From: Agelaius tricolor
Lineage: Eukaryota > Chordata > Aves > Passeriformes > Icteridae
DNA length: 64,000 nt
Direction: 5' to 3'
NCBI GenBank assembly: GCA_023055355.1
Contig: JALJCS010000009.1
Location: 22,717,001 to 22,781,000 of the forward strand
Shown: one piece after another, positions 12,441 through 24,700 of the stretch
Position numbering within the stretch: the stretch's first letter is position 1
Layout: each line of letters begins with the position of its first letter
Program-made: the position numbers and the translations under genes
Notes under the pieces: generated by a model
Seen by the model: only the letters and a program-made list of their open reading frames with translations
The model's database searches: none
Told to the model about the DNA's origin: nothing

Positions 12441-13644
12441 CAAAAAAAAGGCACTTTACAAGTAAGGTCATTGATTTGCAACAGCAAGCAACACCTTTGC
12501 TAGGGGTTTGAAGAAAACAAGCCCGTTTCTGCATGAGGAAGTAAATAAGGGACACAGATCCAAGAAAAACAAAAAACAATTATTGTCAAGATCTATCCTT
12601 ATCTTCCTTCTTCCATAGACTCTTTTTGCTCATTTTCAGACTTTGTGTCCTTTGATTATCCAGCTAAATAATCTGAAGCAAAAGAAAGAGAAAGAAGTTC
12701 CTGGCCTTCTTCTTTCTCTGTACTGAAAACTTCCTCATCTTGATGCAACCACAGGAGTCTATTTTTCACTGGCCTGGCCTCCCCAAACTTCTCCCCACTG
12801 AAAAACAACATCACTAAAGATAAGTTTCAGGTCCATAGTTTTGGCCACTAACCAGTGACATGCAGCTCGAGTCTTGTGAAGGGCTCTCCCACTCCTGCCA
12901 AATGTTCTCCATTTCAGCTGTGGGTCTGTGACATGCAGGCTAATCCCAAATCATGAGCCTCCCTCCATCAAGTAACTCATTTTTAATCCCTCATGACTCT
13001 CACAGACACTGTGAATCTCCCACACCCAGCATCAATTTCTTGGCTGTAAGAAAAGCCAGCATCAGCCTCCCCCTAACATGCCCATGCTGAGGGAGTAATG
13101 CAGCCTGTGCAACAATTTAAGGGTCTGTTTGCCCAGCTTAAAGGACAGAAAAAAGTCAAGTACAGGAAGCCTATTACAAGAAGTAATTGCTATAAAGCTG
13201 TGGCCACCAAGAGACCCCACTCTTTTTCCTTGATACATTCCCAAATTTCCCCAATGCCTGCTAGTTCCTAAAATGCAAGATGACCTCTTAGATGCACTCA
13301 AACTCTCCTTCTCTGACTTTGCAACTTTTTCAGCTAATTTTAAAATAAATGCCCTTAGCATATTTTTCTAGATTCATCAGTATTTATTACCCCATAGGAA
13401 GTTCTGTCAGATAGAGATTCATTACTCCCTTGTCCCAGGGGCAAAAAATTCCCTGAAATACAAAACGAAAACACCCCCAGTAAAAATTCTCTCTCAAGAA
13501 ACCTTTCTTCAGTGAATGTGGTCAGGGGAAGCAGATAGAGAGTAGCCCAACAGCAATATCAACAGGCCCTTCTGCAATTTTAGAAGGCCACTTTCTTGAA
13601 TAGAAAGTGGGAAGTGTTGGTGGGTGGAGTGACCTCGCTCTGCT
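12441..13644. other. noncoding sequence, possibly partly repeat-derived
   Basis: No recognised exon. The first few hundred bases after the LTR could include more retroviral-derived sequence, but I see no diagnostic motif. The rest is ordinary AT-rich sequence with a 99-codon minus-strand ORF near 13.06-13.36 kb that I do not recognise. Confidence 0.45.
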
Positions 13645-14056
13645 CAGGACTGACAGGGCATGAGTCTTATGAGGAGCAGCTGAGGGAAATGGGGGTGTTC
13701 AGCCTGGAGAGAAGGAGGCTCAAGGGAGACCTTAGTGCTCTCTACAGCTCCCTGAAAGAAGGTTGCTGCAGCAAAGTGGGTGCTGGTCTCTTCTCCCAAG
13801 TAACCAGGGATAGGACAAGAGGAAATATCCTCAAGTTGTACCAGGGGAGGTTTAGGCTGGATATTAGGAAAAATTTCTTCATATAAAGGGTTGTCAGGCA
13901 CTGGAACAGGCTTCCCAGGGAAGTGGTTCAGTTGCCATCCCTGAAAGATGTAGATGTGGCCACTGGGGACATGGTTTACTGGTGGACTTGGCACTGCTAG
14001 GTTGGACTTGATGGTCTCAAAGGTCTCTTCCAGCCTGAATTCTGTGATTCTCTAAT
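13645..14056 (+). mobile_element. CR1 LINE, 5'-truncated 3' end (plus strand)
   Basis: The segment runs from the end of CR1 ORF2 ('tatgaggagcagctgaggg', 'aggacaagaggaaat') through the 3' UTR to the diagnostic avian CR1 tip 'ttggacttgatggtctc' and 'attctgtgattct' near 14055. CR1 copies are normally severely 5'-truncated and lack poly-A, as here. Divergence from the remembered consensus seems moderate, and the ORF2 end is still open, so this is one of the younger copies in the window. Confidence 0.92.
13656..13886 (+). pseudogene. remnant of CR1 ORF2 (reverse transcriptase C-terminal end)
   Basis: An open frame covers about 76 residues that match the C-terminal part of CR1 ORF2 protein. Visible landmarks are the [21 protein letters not shown] stretch (here [18 protein letters not shown]), the DRTRGN motif and a final LDIRKNFF. 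The endonuclease domain and the reverse transcriptase catalytic core are absent because of 5' truncation, and the frame ends at a TAA. It cannot encode a working element and is not a host gene, even though an ATG lies upstream at 13596. Confidence 0.88.
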
Positions 14057-16189
14057 TAGTGCATTAAGGATTCTGACCAAATATATCTTGATAAATTAAG
14101 GTGAATAACTTTTTAAATGAAGTCTCTGGAGGAACTCCTCAATAATGAGCTGTAGTCCCCAGGCTGCAGTTTTTGTACTTCCCACACAAAGCATCCATGA
14201 ATTATTGCAGAACCAGCACACAACTCCAGTAATAATAATAACAATGATGTATGGTCTCTTGTGTGTTGGTCTGAAAGAGGCTTGGGACTCTTTAACAGTG
14301 GCTTGTGGAAGCCAGATACTGCCAGTTGAGGGGAAAGATGATCCCTGCCATGCCAAGACACCACCAAGATGAACAGAGAATATTTCTGTACAATTTTTGT
14401 TGGGTTTTTTTTCCTTTTTAAAAAAAATATTATCTGAGCTGAACTCTTCCTTTGCCTGCAAGAAGATCTGTCAGCTTCCTTCAGTTTTCTGAGGCTTTAA
14501 TGAACCTGATGTTTTGTGGGTACCTTAACTGGATCTCTGGCCTGGTGTACTACACAGCTCTTAATGTTGATGTGTAACCACCATGAAACATCTGGGCTGC
14601 AAAGCAACAGTCTCTGCTCTCACCAGATAAGGAATTGCCCTGCATTAAGATGAATGTTATTCCTTTCATTTTCTCTCACTGACTTCTCTAAGAAATTTCC
14701 CTGCCCCTTCTCCTGCATCTCTTCTTCTCTGCAGTGTTTAAAGGCAAGAGACTAACCCTGACTTACCTCCACTCCTGTCATGGACCAACCTTTCTGTGGA
14801 TCCACACCTCCCTTCATCTGCAGTCCCACTCATGTGGGATCCCTACTCACCCTTTGTCTGAAAAAGGACACACATCCTTCATCTGAACTTCTCACCAAAA
14901 GGGCTGCAGGCCAAGGCACCACCCCACACAGGGATAGGCAGGTAACACTGCACGTTGTCATTGCTTTTTTGACACAGAAATCCTAAGCAATATTTATTTT
15001 TTGCTTGGATTCTCTCTCGGCACATTTTGCTCTGCATAACTTTACTATATGTATTTTTAATTCATTTTCATACAACAAAATAGATCAATTTTTTTTCTCT
15101 TTTGCACAACATGATGAAACTTTCCCTAGGAAAGGAAAGACTGTGTTCTGAAGAGACATTTATTCTACACTTTGGCTTCCCCTTGAGGAACTTTTTAACA
15201 TGGATCACTTTTTTCCTTTCTTTTTTTTCCTTTCCTTTCCTTTCTTTATTTTCTCATTACAATTTGCATATTTGTTTTGTAATTCTGCTTTGTGGGCTGC
15301 TTTGCTTATTTAAGGGTGATTCCATAATTTAACTTAGATTCTCCTTACTTCCCCTTAGCTGCCTTGTTTATAGCACATGTGTTTCTCATAAAAAACCATA
15401 CTGGCAGTGCTTTGTTAGGGTTGGTTCTAGCTGGTTCCTGTGTGTTGGGAAATGAAAAAAATAAAGGTGAAGAACCAGGCTTGTGGTGGAAGAAGGTATG
15501 GTGTTTGGAGAAGCATTTTCCCACCATCCTCACTGCTATGCAGTTACCCTGGCATTCTGCCAGCAGTTTTTGTGTCCAAATTTGTCAAATAGTCAAATTT
15601 TGCATCCAAGTTTGAAAACCTGGCCAGCCTGCTAGGGGCGGTCAGGAAGATGGAGGTGTGGTGGGGAGGGCCAGCCTCTTCCATTAGTTTCTGCCACCAG
15701 CCATGCCAGATGAAAGACCCCGGTGTTCAGGACACAGTTTGATGTATCTGCAGGGAGAACTGAAATTCAAGCAGAGGAAGACACTTCCAGAGGCAGCCAG
15801 GCACAGGTCTGCAGACTGGAAACAGAAAACAGGTGTCAGATGATATTGATTCCTTGATGTCCCTCTCTCGCCTGTGCATTCTCCCCATCTGAGCTCCATT
15901 CACATTAGGACGGGGCTGTGTAATCTGTCTTCCATATGTTCTGAGGGGAAACTGTCTCTTCAATGGCAAAACCATATCAATTGTTCCCTGCCAGACCCCT
16001 CCCCGTGGCCTGTGATGAATGGCCCCAGCATGCAGCCTGCTCTGGGAGAGATGCACTTTGCTCACTGGAGATTGCAGCCTTTCCCCAAACCTTTCAGCAA
16101 GGTTTAACAAGTTCATATTTCTTAACCAGACCTTGCTTGCAGAACTCTGTCAGAAGTGGATAAATCAGGCTGGAGAGTTACAATGAGGC
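14057..16189. other. noncoding sequence, no gene seen
   Basis: Unique sequence with ORFs of 60-130 codons on both strands (for example overlapping opposite-strand frames at 14.1-14.46 and 15.7-16.1 kb) that match nothing I know. A TTTCC-type pyrimidine simple repeat lies at 15.2 kb. Confidence 0.5.
15208..15250. repeat. (CTTTC)n-like pyrimidine microsatellite
   Basis: Imperfect repeats of tttcc/ctttc with embedded T runs. The plus strand is nearly pure pyrimidine over about 40 bases. Confidence 0.8.
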
Positions 16190-16945
16190 ATTATCTTGTC
16201 ACGTGGGCTAAGTTCCTGGTAGATACTTGGGATCCTGACTATCACTCCCACTGCAATCCATAGCGGAGGGCTAGTAACTGCTTTTGGACCCTGGACCTTA
16301 GGGGCCAAAGTAGATTTTTATGCATATTAGGATATTGCTGTTGCATTTTTATGCTATCTATTATCTTCAACGTTGCAGTGTGATGCCATTCCCTGTTTCA
16401 CCTATCCCAACCCCCCAGGTGTGCCAACCTCTCCTTTCCCCTCCCCCTTTGCCCTCCTGCTGAGATCTGTCCATCAATCTTAACATTCCAGCAGGGTCGT
16501 GGTGTGGTTGGCAGAAGTTCAAAAGATGCCCCTCAGGTCCGGGCTCATTGGCCTGTCCAAGTGTCTTTATCCCTTGAGCCTTCCCCTCCTCACACCTGGT
16601 TGGCCCTCACCTGTCCCTTCCCTCTCCCTGTCCCCAGGCTTAAAAGGAGACGGGACCATGCGGTCTGGATTCTGTTGGGAGCTGTTACCACATTCAGAGG
16701 TCTGTCATCCTGGAATAAAACTCTGGATTAAAACTCTTCGATAGAATCCTCTTCTTTTCTCTTCACCGTCGCCTGAACCTTTTCCACCAGAGGTAAACTG
16801 AGTTCCTACTTTGCCTGGATTTGTTCTGAGTGCCCAGCTGCAGCATCCAGCCAGCCAAAGGTATCTCTGAGGTGAAAACACCACAGCTGCAGCCTTTGGT
16901 CCAGCAGCAAGGGCCAGATGAGGCCAGGCACGTCCCACCCAGAAA
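16190..16945 (+). mobile_element. probable solo LTR of an avian endogenous retrovirus (plus strand)
   Basis: A promoter-like 'ggcttaaaaggag' (about 16637-16650) lies about 65 bases before an AATAAA signal in 'ggaataaaactctgg' (about 16712-16726). A U5-like region follows with 'ttcaccgtcgcctgaacc' and 'gcctggatttgttctgag'. The order and spacing match a retroviral LTR (U3-R-U5), and the wording resembles avian ERV LTRs I remember. No internal gag/pol sequence is adjacent, hence solo. Family and edges are uncertain, and I found no convincing target-site duplication. Confidence 0.5.
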
Positions 16946-18769
16946 TGTTGGGATTAATATTCCATACTTCAATATCAATTCAGTGGTTGGGGAGTGGTCC
17001 CATGCTTTAGGGGGCAGGAAACTACTTTTACTCATCAATATTTCTAGTGAAATAACTATGTGCTTTTATCACTCTATTTTTGATTGATAATGTTACTCAG
17101 TTTTCTACTTAAAAATATGGCTTTAAAGATGAATGATGTGAGGTTCCACAGTTTAGATCCTACAAAAAGTTCAGCAAAATCAGAAATCTTGTACTTTGTG
17201 GAACTCTAGACACCAGTTGCCACAAGAACAGGAAAATGGTATGTCAGGTCCCAGCTGCTGAGCAGCATCCCCAGCAGAGAGGAGCCAGACCACATTGTGC
17301 TCATTGTCTGAATGTCTACAGCATTACCTGACCCAAAGATGGTGTGACTGACCCTAATCCACAGTGAAGACAAGGTTTGTGAAAGTCAGAGTGAACATGG
17401 GGTGCACAGTGTGGCACAGTGAGGGACAGAAGGATCAAGTGCTCCTTTCCACAAGAGAATCATGACCTTGCATCTTCTAACAAGCAGTCCTTCTTCTCTA
17501 CCTGTGTTACTTTCCCTTGTTGTTCTCCTCACCTCACCAAAACCATTTTTTCTTCTATTACTCCTTGTTTTAATGTTTTGCCATGTTCACTCACTGCATC
17601 TGAGAGTTTTTCACCTGCTGCTGACTGCCCATGTCCCATCATAGGACTGTCTGCCCCCTCTCATCAGAACCCTTGTGGGATCAGAACTTTAAATAAACCA
17701 GGTGAAGGAGTTGCATCAGGAAAGGCTCACAGAAATGCAGATCCAGAATCCAGGGAAACTATTTAGCAGCCCAGCTGCCTCATTACTCTCTTAAAGCAGT
17801 GCAGGCAGGCTTAAGGCAGAAAAAGCTGAGGTGGGTGCTCTGTGCTCAGCTCCATCACTGTGACATGAAGCTGCAGCTGCCAACAGGAGCATCTGAAGGT
17901 CTCTGCTCTCAGCATTTATGTGGCCAGGTGCAAATATTCTAAAGGAAGGCAGTGGGGGGCAAAAGGAGTAGGTCCATTGTTGCTGCAGGTCATTAACACC
18001 TCCTGGAGCTGTGCACATACTCCAGGTCATCTAACTTGGGTCTGGCTGGGCTGCACAACCCTCCCATTCCTCCCAGCTCCAGATCATCCCATGGTCCATG
18101 TGCAGAGTGTGTAACATACAAGAAATTTGGCATGCCCATCTACCCACTCCTTAGGGAACAAGGGGCGCTGACTATACACATAAAATTATTAGTTTTAAAC
18201 TAGGGAAGTAGGGAGAAAAGATAGGGGGTTGGTTGATTTTCTTCTTTTTAAGTAGGAATGCTGAACCTGTCGGATTCACTGTACCTCTGAGGCCAACAGT
18301 TTGTTGCTGTTCAGAAAGGGATTAGGGATTTATATGGATAATGAGAGCATATACAGTTTTATTGGACAGACTCGGCAAAAATGCTTTGAGACAAGATCTA
18401 AGTCCTTCTCATGTTTCAGGGCATAAGCTAAACATTAAGTGATAGAGGCTGGAAAGAAAAATTCTGCATTCAGTAATCACCTACTTCATCACTCCTTTCT
18501 GCCTCCTCTGATACAGCAGGCACCAAAAAGAGACGCGTGAACCTCAGATCGCTGGTCCCTCCCAGTCCATATCAGGGCTGTTTCTAAGGTAGCACAGAAT
18601 CAAGGAACTTGAGTTTTCACACAGAAGCACATATGCCCCTATCCACCCAAACAGGGGGAAGCAAGTATTCATCCCTACCCAGGCACAAATGCAGGTCTCT
18701 TGAGAAATAGGCACAGCATTTCCCCATTTTTTTACAGCAGGATGTTGCTCAGTTTGTGGCACGTTAATT
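16946..18769. other. noncoding sequence, no gene seen
   Basis: Single-copy sequence of mixed composition. A 115-codon plus-strand ORF at 17.42-17.77 kb has no recognised domain and is rich in Ser, Pro and Cys, as expected from out-of-frame sequence. Confidence 0.5.
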
Positions 18770-19450
18770 ACTATTTATGGGGCTGCTATAAAAATTAGTT
18801 ACCTTTTTATAACAAAAGGCCCACAGCCAATATTTTATAGACAACACACGAAGAAGTTTGGAATTGATGATTTACAGATCAGGAAATAACACTTAATCAG
18901 CTTCCCTACCTTCCCAAGCACGACTGTGCAGTTTTACACCACCTTGCTGTTTTCAACTCATTATTTATTGATGTTGATTGCTTGACATTTCACGACAGGA
19001 TATGCTTGTTCTGAGAGGTGCACTCTGGGATTTATCCCGACGTGGCAGAGAGGTGTGGGTTATATTATTTTGCCCGCAAGTCAGCTGTATCATGTGTCCC
19101 AGCACACAGAGTGGTCCCTAGCGTTTATGTCACACAACATAAAACCTACTTTCACGGAGGGTGACCGCCTTCCCTGCACCACACACGAAGGGAGCCCAAG
19201 AATGCGAAGCAAATACCTCATTTACACCATCCCCACGGCATGGAACACACTGCCAAAACACCACTCCTGCTCACCACCACAGACTTCTGTAACATCTTTC
19301 ATCGGGTGGTCTGAAAGCTCTTTACCCCCATGAATCAATTAACTGCACACCGTCACCGTGATGTGGAAAGACAGGGGATAGCTGTAGGTAATTTATAGAT
19401 AAGTAAATGGAGGCACTTCTTATGATCATATTCCATCCTAAGTGCTACAA
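18770..19450. promoter_or_regulatory. candidate conserved noncoding element block
   Basis: Single-copy, repeat-free sequence with many retained CpGs (cacgaagaag, cacgacaggat, cccgacgtggc, agcgtttatg, cacggaggg, gaccgcc). A CArG-like A/T box (ctatttatgg, about 18771-18780) lies near its start, followed by ctataaaaattagtta. This composition differs from the flanks and resembles conserved regulatory DNA. One genome alone cannot show conservation, so the call is inferential. Confidence 0.3.
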
Positions 19451-21442
19451 ATCACAGCCAGTTGATTAATGTCTGCAAACCCCTCGGAGTGCCTTGTGCT
19501 GTGTGCATCACTGATGAAACACTGCTAGAGCAGCCTGTGCCAGTGTGGAGCGAGGGAGAGTCTGACCTGCTGCCAGCAGCAGCAGCAGCAGGACAAGGTG
19601 AGAAACCTGCTCAGTGTCACACCTGATGGCTCTGTGGAGCTGTCAATTACAGCGTGCAGCAGGGAGGATGCATTGCCAGGGTTCTGCCCTCACCACTTTG
19701 CAACCTTCCCTTGCTGCAGGAGACGTGGAAGAAGAAGGATCAAATAAAAGTCTACAGTCACCAACACTGCAGCCTGCCACCTGCATGGAACACGGGGCTA
19801 CGGTGTGACCATCCACACCCAGAGCACAGTGCTCCTAGCAGGGGCAATTTTACCTTGGGAGCTTCCAAACCACAGCTATCGCCATCTCTTGGGGAACAGA
19901 AATTGTAAAAGCAGGCATGTAGCCCAAGTTAAATCAAAATAAAAACAAAAAGGTGCTCCTACTGGTTCTAGACTCTAGTGCAGACTTGCATTAGGTTTTG
20001 AAACCACATGCTGTCCACTGAAAAGAGTGTGATTACTCTTGAAATAGGCACAGCTTTAAATTCATACACACTGACATACAAAAGATGGGACCACCATCCT
20101 CCACAAGAGGATGCTTTCACTCATTCCTTTTCCTGGAATTAATTTTTGAGGTAACAAAATTTCATGGCAAGCCAAAAGGTAAAGATCCCAAGCATAGCTT
20201 ATTGATGTACTTTGCTAGCTATGTTTTTGAAAAGGAAGTTGTTCAAATTTGTAAAATTTTGCTTCAGTGACTTTTTACTGATTGGGTTAGGAGATTTTTT
20301 TTTCTATTCCCTTCTTTTCTTTATATTTTATTTGAAATTATACACAAAACTATGTAGTATTTGTTGACAAGCATTGCTTTAAGATAAATGAGTCAGCACA
20401 CATTTTTATCAGACGTATATGAAACATATTCCAGCAGTATTTATGCTACAGCTGGCTAAACTGGAAAAAAAGCATCTGCAAACATGTCAGCAAGCCCCCC
20501 TCCTTTGATGCAGTCCCACAGTCTGCTGAACCTTTCCAGTCGTTTTCCATCATCCAGTAGTACAGCAACTTTTCGTTTCTTTAAGTGCTTAACCCAGGGC
20601 ACACACATGCACAGGCATTTGTTACAGATTCAGTTTGAAAGTACTTAGCACCTATTTAAACTCCACATGCTTGCATGAAGTAATTGCTCAGAGTTCATCT
20701 TGAAACGGAGACAATATGGACAAAGCAAACAAAATATATCATATTCCACAAATCCATGAATGTGCCTAAGCTCAAACAGAACACAAAAGAGAAAACCTTT
20801 AGGAGTTTTAAGTCATGAAGACAAAATGTGTGGCCCACCGAGTTTGGATTTTTTGAGAGCTTTGCAGTGAATGACATCCTGACTTTTAACAAATGTCATT
20901 TGTTGTTAATGTAATTTCTTAATGTAATTTCTTTAGGAAAGATTTTCAGTGACACTGAGGTGAGAGCACAAGCCCAAAAACCTAGCAAGGCTTTATGAGT
21001 GTACAGAAAAATAAAGCTAATGAGAAATTTAAATTAGCAATTAATATATCTGTAACATTGAGCAGACAAGAGGAGTTGGGTTACAAGCCTTCATGAGGAA
21101 TGATAAACCAGTGTGTTACACAGAGGCATGGAAAGTTTCTGGTATCCCCACTGCAAAAGACCCCTGGAAAACCTAAGAGCATCCACATGGTATTTTTACT
21201 GATACAATGAATCTGTCTGAACTCACCAACATTACAGAAATTGAGAGCAGCAATTCAAAGGTATTCCAATAAATAAGGTCTTCCAATATCTTGGAATCTG
21301 TCTATCAATATGCCTTACTGGAGAAAGCTATAGCAAATGTAGTTTTTTATCAAAATAAAGAGGTAATTCAACCCACAGAAAACTGAAGAGCATTTCAACA
21401 TCAAATCCGTTCTCGTGCTTACCACAAGACAGAGTAACAGAC
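19451..21442. other. noncoding sequence, no gene seen
   Basis: Unique sequence with a short CAG repeat. No exon-like ORF or mobile element recognised. Confidence 0.5.
19574..19591 (+). repeat. (CAG)6 microsatellite
   Basis: Six perfect CAG units in a row. No supporting coding frame was found, so this is unlikely to encode polyglutamine. Confidence 0.9.
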
Positions 21443-21718
21443 TCACAGAATCATCAAGATTGGAAGAGACCATGAAAGTTATCTAGTCCAACCCAGCACC
21501 ACCATAATCACCTCTAAACCATATCCCCAAATGCCACATCCAGACACCTCTTAAACACTCCCAGAGGTGGTGACTCCACTACCTCCCTGGGCAACACACT
21601 CCAATTCCTACCCACTCTTTCAGTGAATTTTTTTTCCTAGTATTTAATCTGAACCTCCCTTGGCACCACTTAAGCTATTTTCTCTCACCCTTTCACTTGA
21701 GACATGGTGGGAGACCTC
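21443..21718 (-). mobile_element. CR1 LINE 3' fragment (minus strand)
   Basis: Starts with the reversed CR1 tip ('cacagaatcatcaagattgg', 'ctagtccaaccc'). It continues through the UTR ('gtgactccactacctccctgggc', seen in segments) to the reversed ORF2 end near 'ctcaccctttcacttg'. Order and wording match avian CR1 elements inserted in reverse. It is 5'-truncated and carries indels relative to remembered consensus. Confidence 0.9.
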
Positions 21719-24700
21719 AAGATTTGTGGTTTTATTAGTACATATATCTAAAGATAGGAAGAGATAGAGACTCCCAGCATTGTTCCTGGTAATTTCCAGT
21801 GACTATCTTTATTATCAAAACATGTCTCTATTTTCAGTTTGGATTTGTCTGGCATTATCTTTCTGTCATCAGTACTAATTAAGCCTTCCTATGATGAAGG
21901 AAAACCCCTACGGCATTTATTGTTTGTTTTCTTTCCACGGAAATATTTCCACAGTGTATCACACTCACCTCTGACTTGTCTATTCAACAGAGGAGAGCAA
22001 TGGGCTCTCAAAATTTTTCCACTTTTTCTATAGCTGAAGTATCCATTGCACCCAGACAATTATTACAACTCTCCTCTGCTTTCTTGGCAATTTTGAAAAT
22101 ATTTAAAATTAGGGAAGCTGGAATTGAATGAATTATCCTCAACCCATTTTCACCAGTGCTGCTTATGGGGCAGAAGTCTCTGTTCTTCCACACCCTTCCA
22201 CATCCACCTAATGGTTGTGCCAGCTTTGTCTGCCATCTGAACCAGGTGAAGAGATGGAGAGGTCATGTCTTGAAGATGGAACTTCACATTTGAGCTATGT
22301 CTGGATGGGATGGAGTTAACTTCCTTCACAGCAGCAGGGAGCCAGTGAGTGGCTGTGGGATCACTTGTGCGGGATCCATCCATGGCAATATCTGATAATA
22401 CATTTTGTGATGAAAATAAATAATAAACACTTGTTCTGGAATGCTATTGAAATGAAATTGCTGGCTGTGTGAAACCTTCAATGCTTATCCCAAGTCTCCA
22501 TAACAGTGTGCTGATAAACTCTATTGTGTCACTCATGTTAATTGCATTGATTGGACCACTGAAGAGTTTCTTGCATAACTGATCTATACACTTTGAATAT
22601 TCCCTGCTAAATTTGAGCTTTGTCCCTGACAGGGAGTAATTAATCATTCCAGGGCTTCAAACAGTGTATATCTGGGAGAAGATGTCTGATATTAATTAAC
22701 CCAGCAAATGAAAAAATCCAGTGAATGTAACTTGAATTTAAGCTAGGGAGAGCATACAATGTTTAACCTTTGGAATGAGCAGAAGACTCTCGGATCCCAA
22801 AGTCTTGAGGTTACTGCTGTGTTTCTTTTAAAAATGTATGACATGGATTAGAGGTGATCCATGGAGCACCTGAACGATACAACCTGCTCAGAGACTGCCT
22901 TGGATGGTCCTGTCTCCTGAGTATGGGGTAAACTGCTGGTAGCTGCTTCCTCTAGATGAGTATGCCAGAACGATCCCTCCATCATGTAGAGGGCACCCTG
23001 AACCTCATGACACAGACTTCTGTCTCACTGAGAGGCTGATGTGGGAGAATCCAGTGGGATTCATGGAAGTTACCTCGGAAAAAACCTGAATCATTTCCTC
23101 TTGAGGTAGAAATCTCTTTCCAGCCTGCATCTTTATTAGGAGACATTTAAACTCAAGAAACAGGGAATGAGAATGAAAGGGATGTATGAGATGGACAGCT
23201 GAACTATAGGAAATGTTACACCTAAAAGGCCTGCCCAGCCCAGCTCTGTATGATTCCCTACTCCTGGAATAATGTTTGTGATTTCTTTGTTCAGAAAATG
23301 ATAGGCATCTTTGGCCTAGTTGAGGCACAAGTTATACAGCTCAGTGCAGAAGTTAGGGCTGACATTCTCTGGCTAGTGCTGTGTAGGGTTATGTTTAGGA
23401 CTGGTTTGAAAACTGATGAATTAACGGAAGGAAGACTAAAAGAAGATACACATCCAGCTTCATTCTGCTGCAGTGACAAGATGGCACTAGTAATCCCAAT
23501 AAGGCTTCAAACACTGTAGGGAGAAAGTGTCATGGCTACAGGTGACTTACATGGGCACAAGTAAAAGCAAGGGGTACATTATGGCAAATGAAAGATATTT
23601 CCCATCCTGCCATGAAGGTGTGTCAGGTAGTGATCTATACCTCTATTGGTAGGTACCATAGGGGGGTACCACTGCTGTGATCTTACTAACTGGCAAAAGA
23701 CTGGAAATCCCCTGAGAACCTTCTCCTTAGACTGCTGCCATCAGGACTCTTGCCCTATGTAAGTCTCTCCTCCCTGCTGCCTGCCATGGTGGCAGGAATA
23801 CCCTTTCCCTGAGACCATGCTCAGTTTGCTCCCAGCCGGTGAGTGGGGTCCCTCTTCAGTCACCCTTGCACATGTGCACTTCATTGTACTAAAGCTATGT
23901 AACAGTGCTGGCTTGATTTATGAGGGCTGCATTTCTTCCAGTGATCCCTGCTGGTACAGGACTCACTACTTCCCTTTTATGTGTCTGTGTCAGAGGGCAA
24001 CTGGCAACCAGCTGTTGGAAACTGATGTAAAAAAAACCCCAACACAACAAAACCTTTTATTATCATCGTGATATTATTTCAAGTCCCAGTACCTGCCTGT
24101 AGTCTCTGTAAGAAGGGCAATGGAGACTCTGGCTGCAGGCTGATTTTATCACTGCTGTGAAGAAATTAAAATTATATCATTGAATTTCCAATTAGGACAA
24201 GTGACTGGGGTTGGAGAACCAAAACACATCCCCACTACAAAGTAACACTGATTCAGACTGAGTGTGTTTTCTTAGTAGTCTTTATACTCAGAGATCATAT
24301 GATATACATATTTCCTCCTCCTAGGTGTCTGTTAATAAGAGGATATCAAAAGCTCAGTAACAATAATTATAATAATAGCATCTTTTTGTTAAGGCAATCT
24401 CCTCTCATATATCAAATCCAGTCGATATATTGTGCTGTTGTACATTGTACAGATACAGCAAGGCTGGAGAGAGAAGGGTGCTGCTCCACAAACATTCTGC
24501 CTTCTTCCCTTGCCAGGCAAACACAAGGGTCCTGACACTCCTTAGCTGGCTCTGCTCTCTTTGTGTGCACCCACCCCGGGGGTGACTTCCCAATTCAAAG
24601 AGTCTCAAATTCTAGCTGTGTCAGGATTACTGGGGTGACTGGCCCAGGATGCACAATGAGACATCAGCAAATGGCCCAGGCATTACAGGAATGTATTGGA

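Noticed and set aside
13644..13994. 116-codon minus-strand ORF
   Set aside because: It is antisense to the CR1 ORF2 remnant and 3' UTR, and its openness is a shadow of that element.
19574..19591. (CAG)6 as a polyglutamine tract
   Set aside because: No supported gene frame crosses it, so it is treated as a microsatellite.
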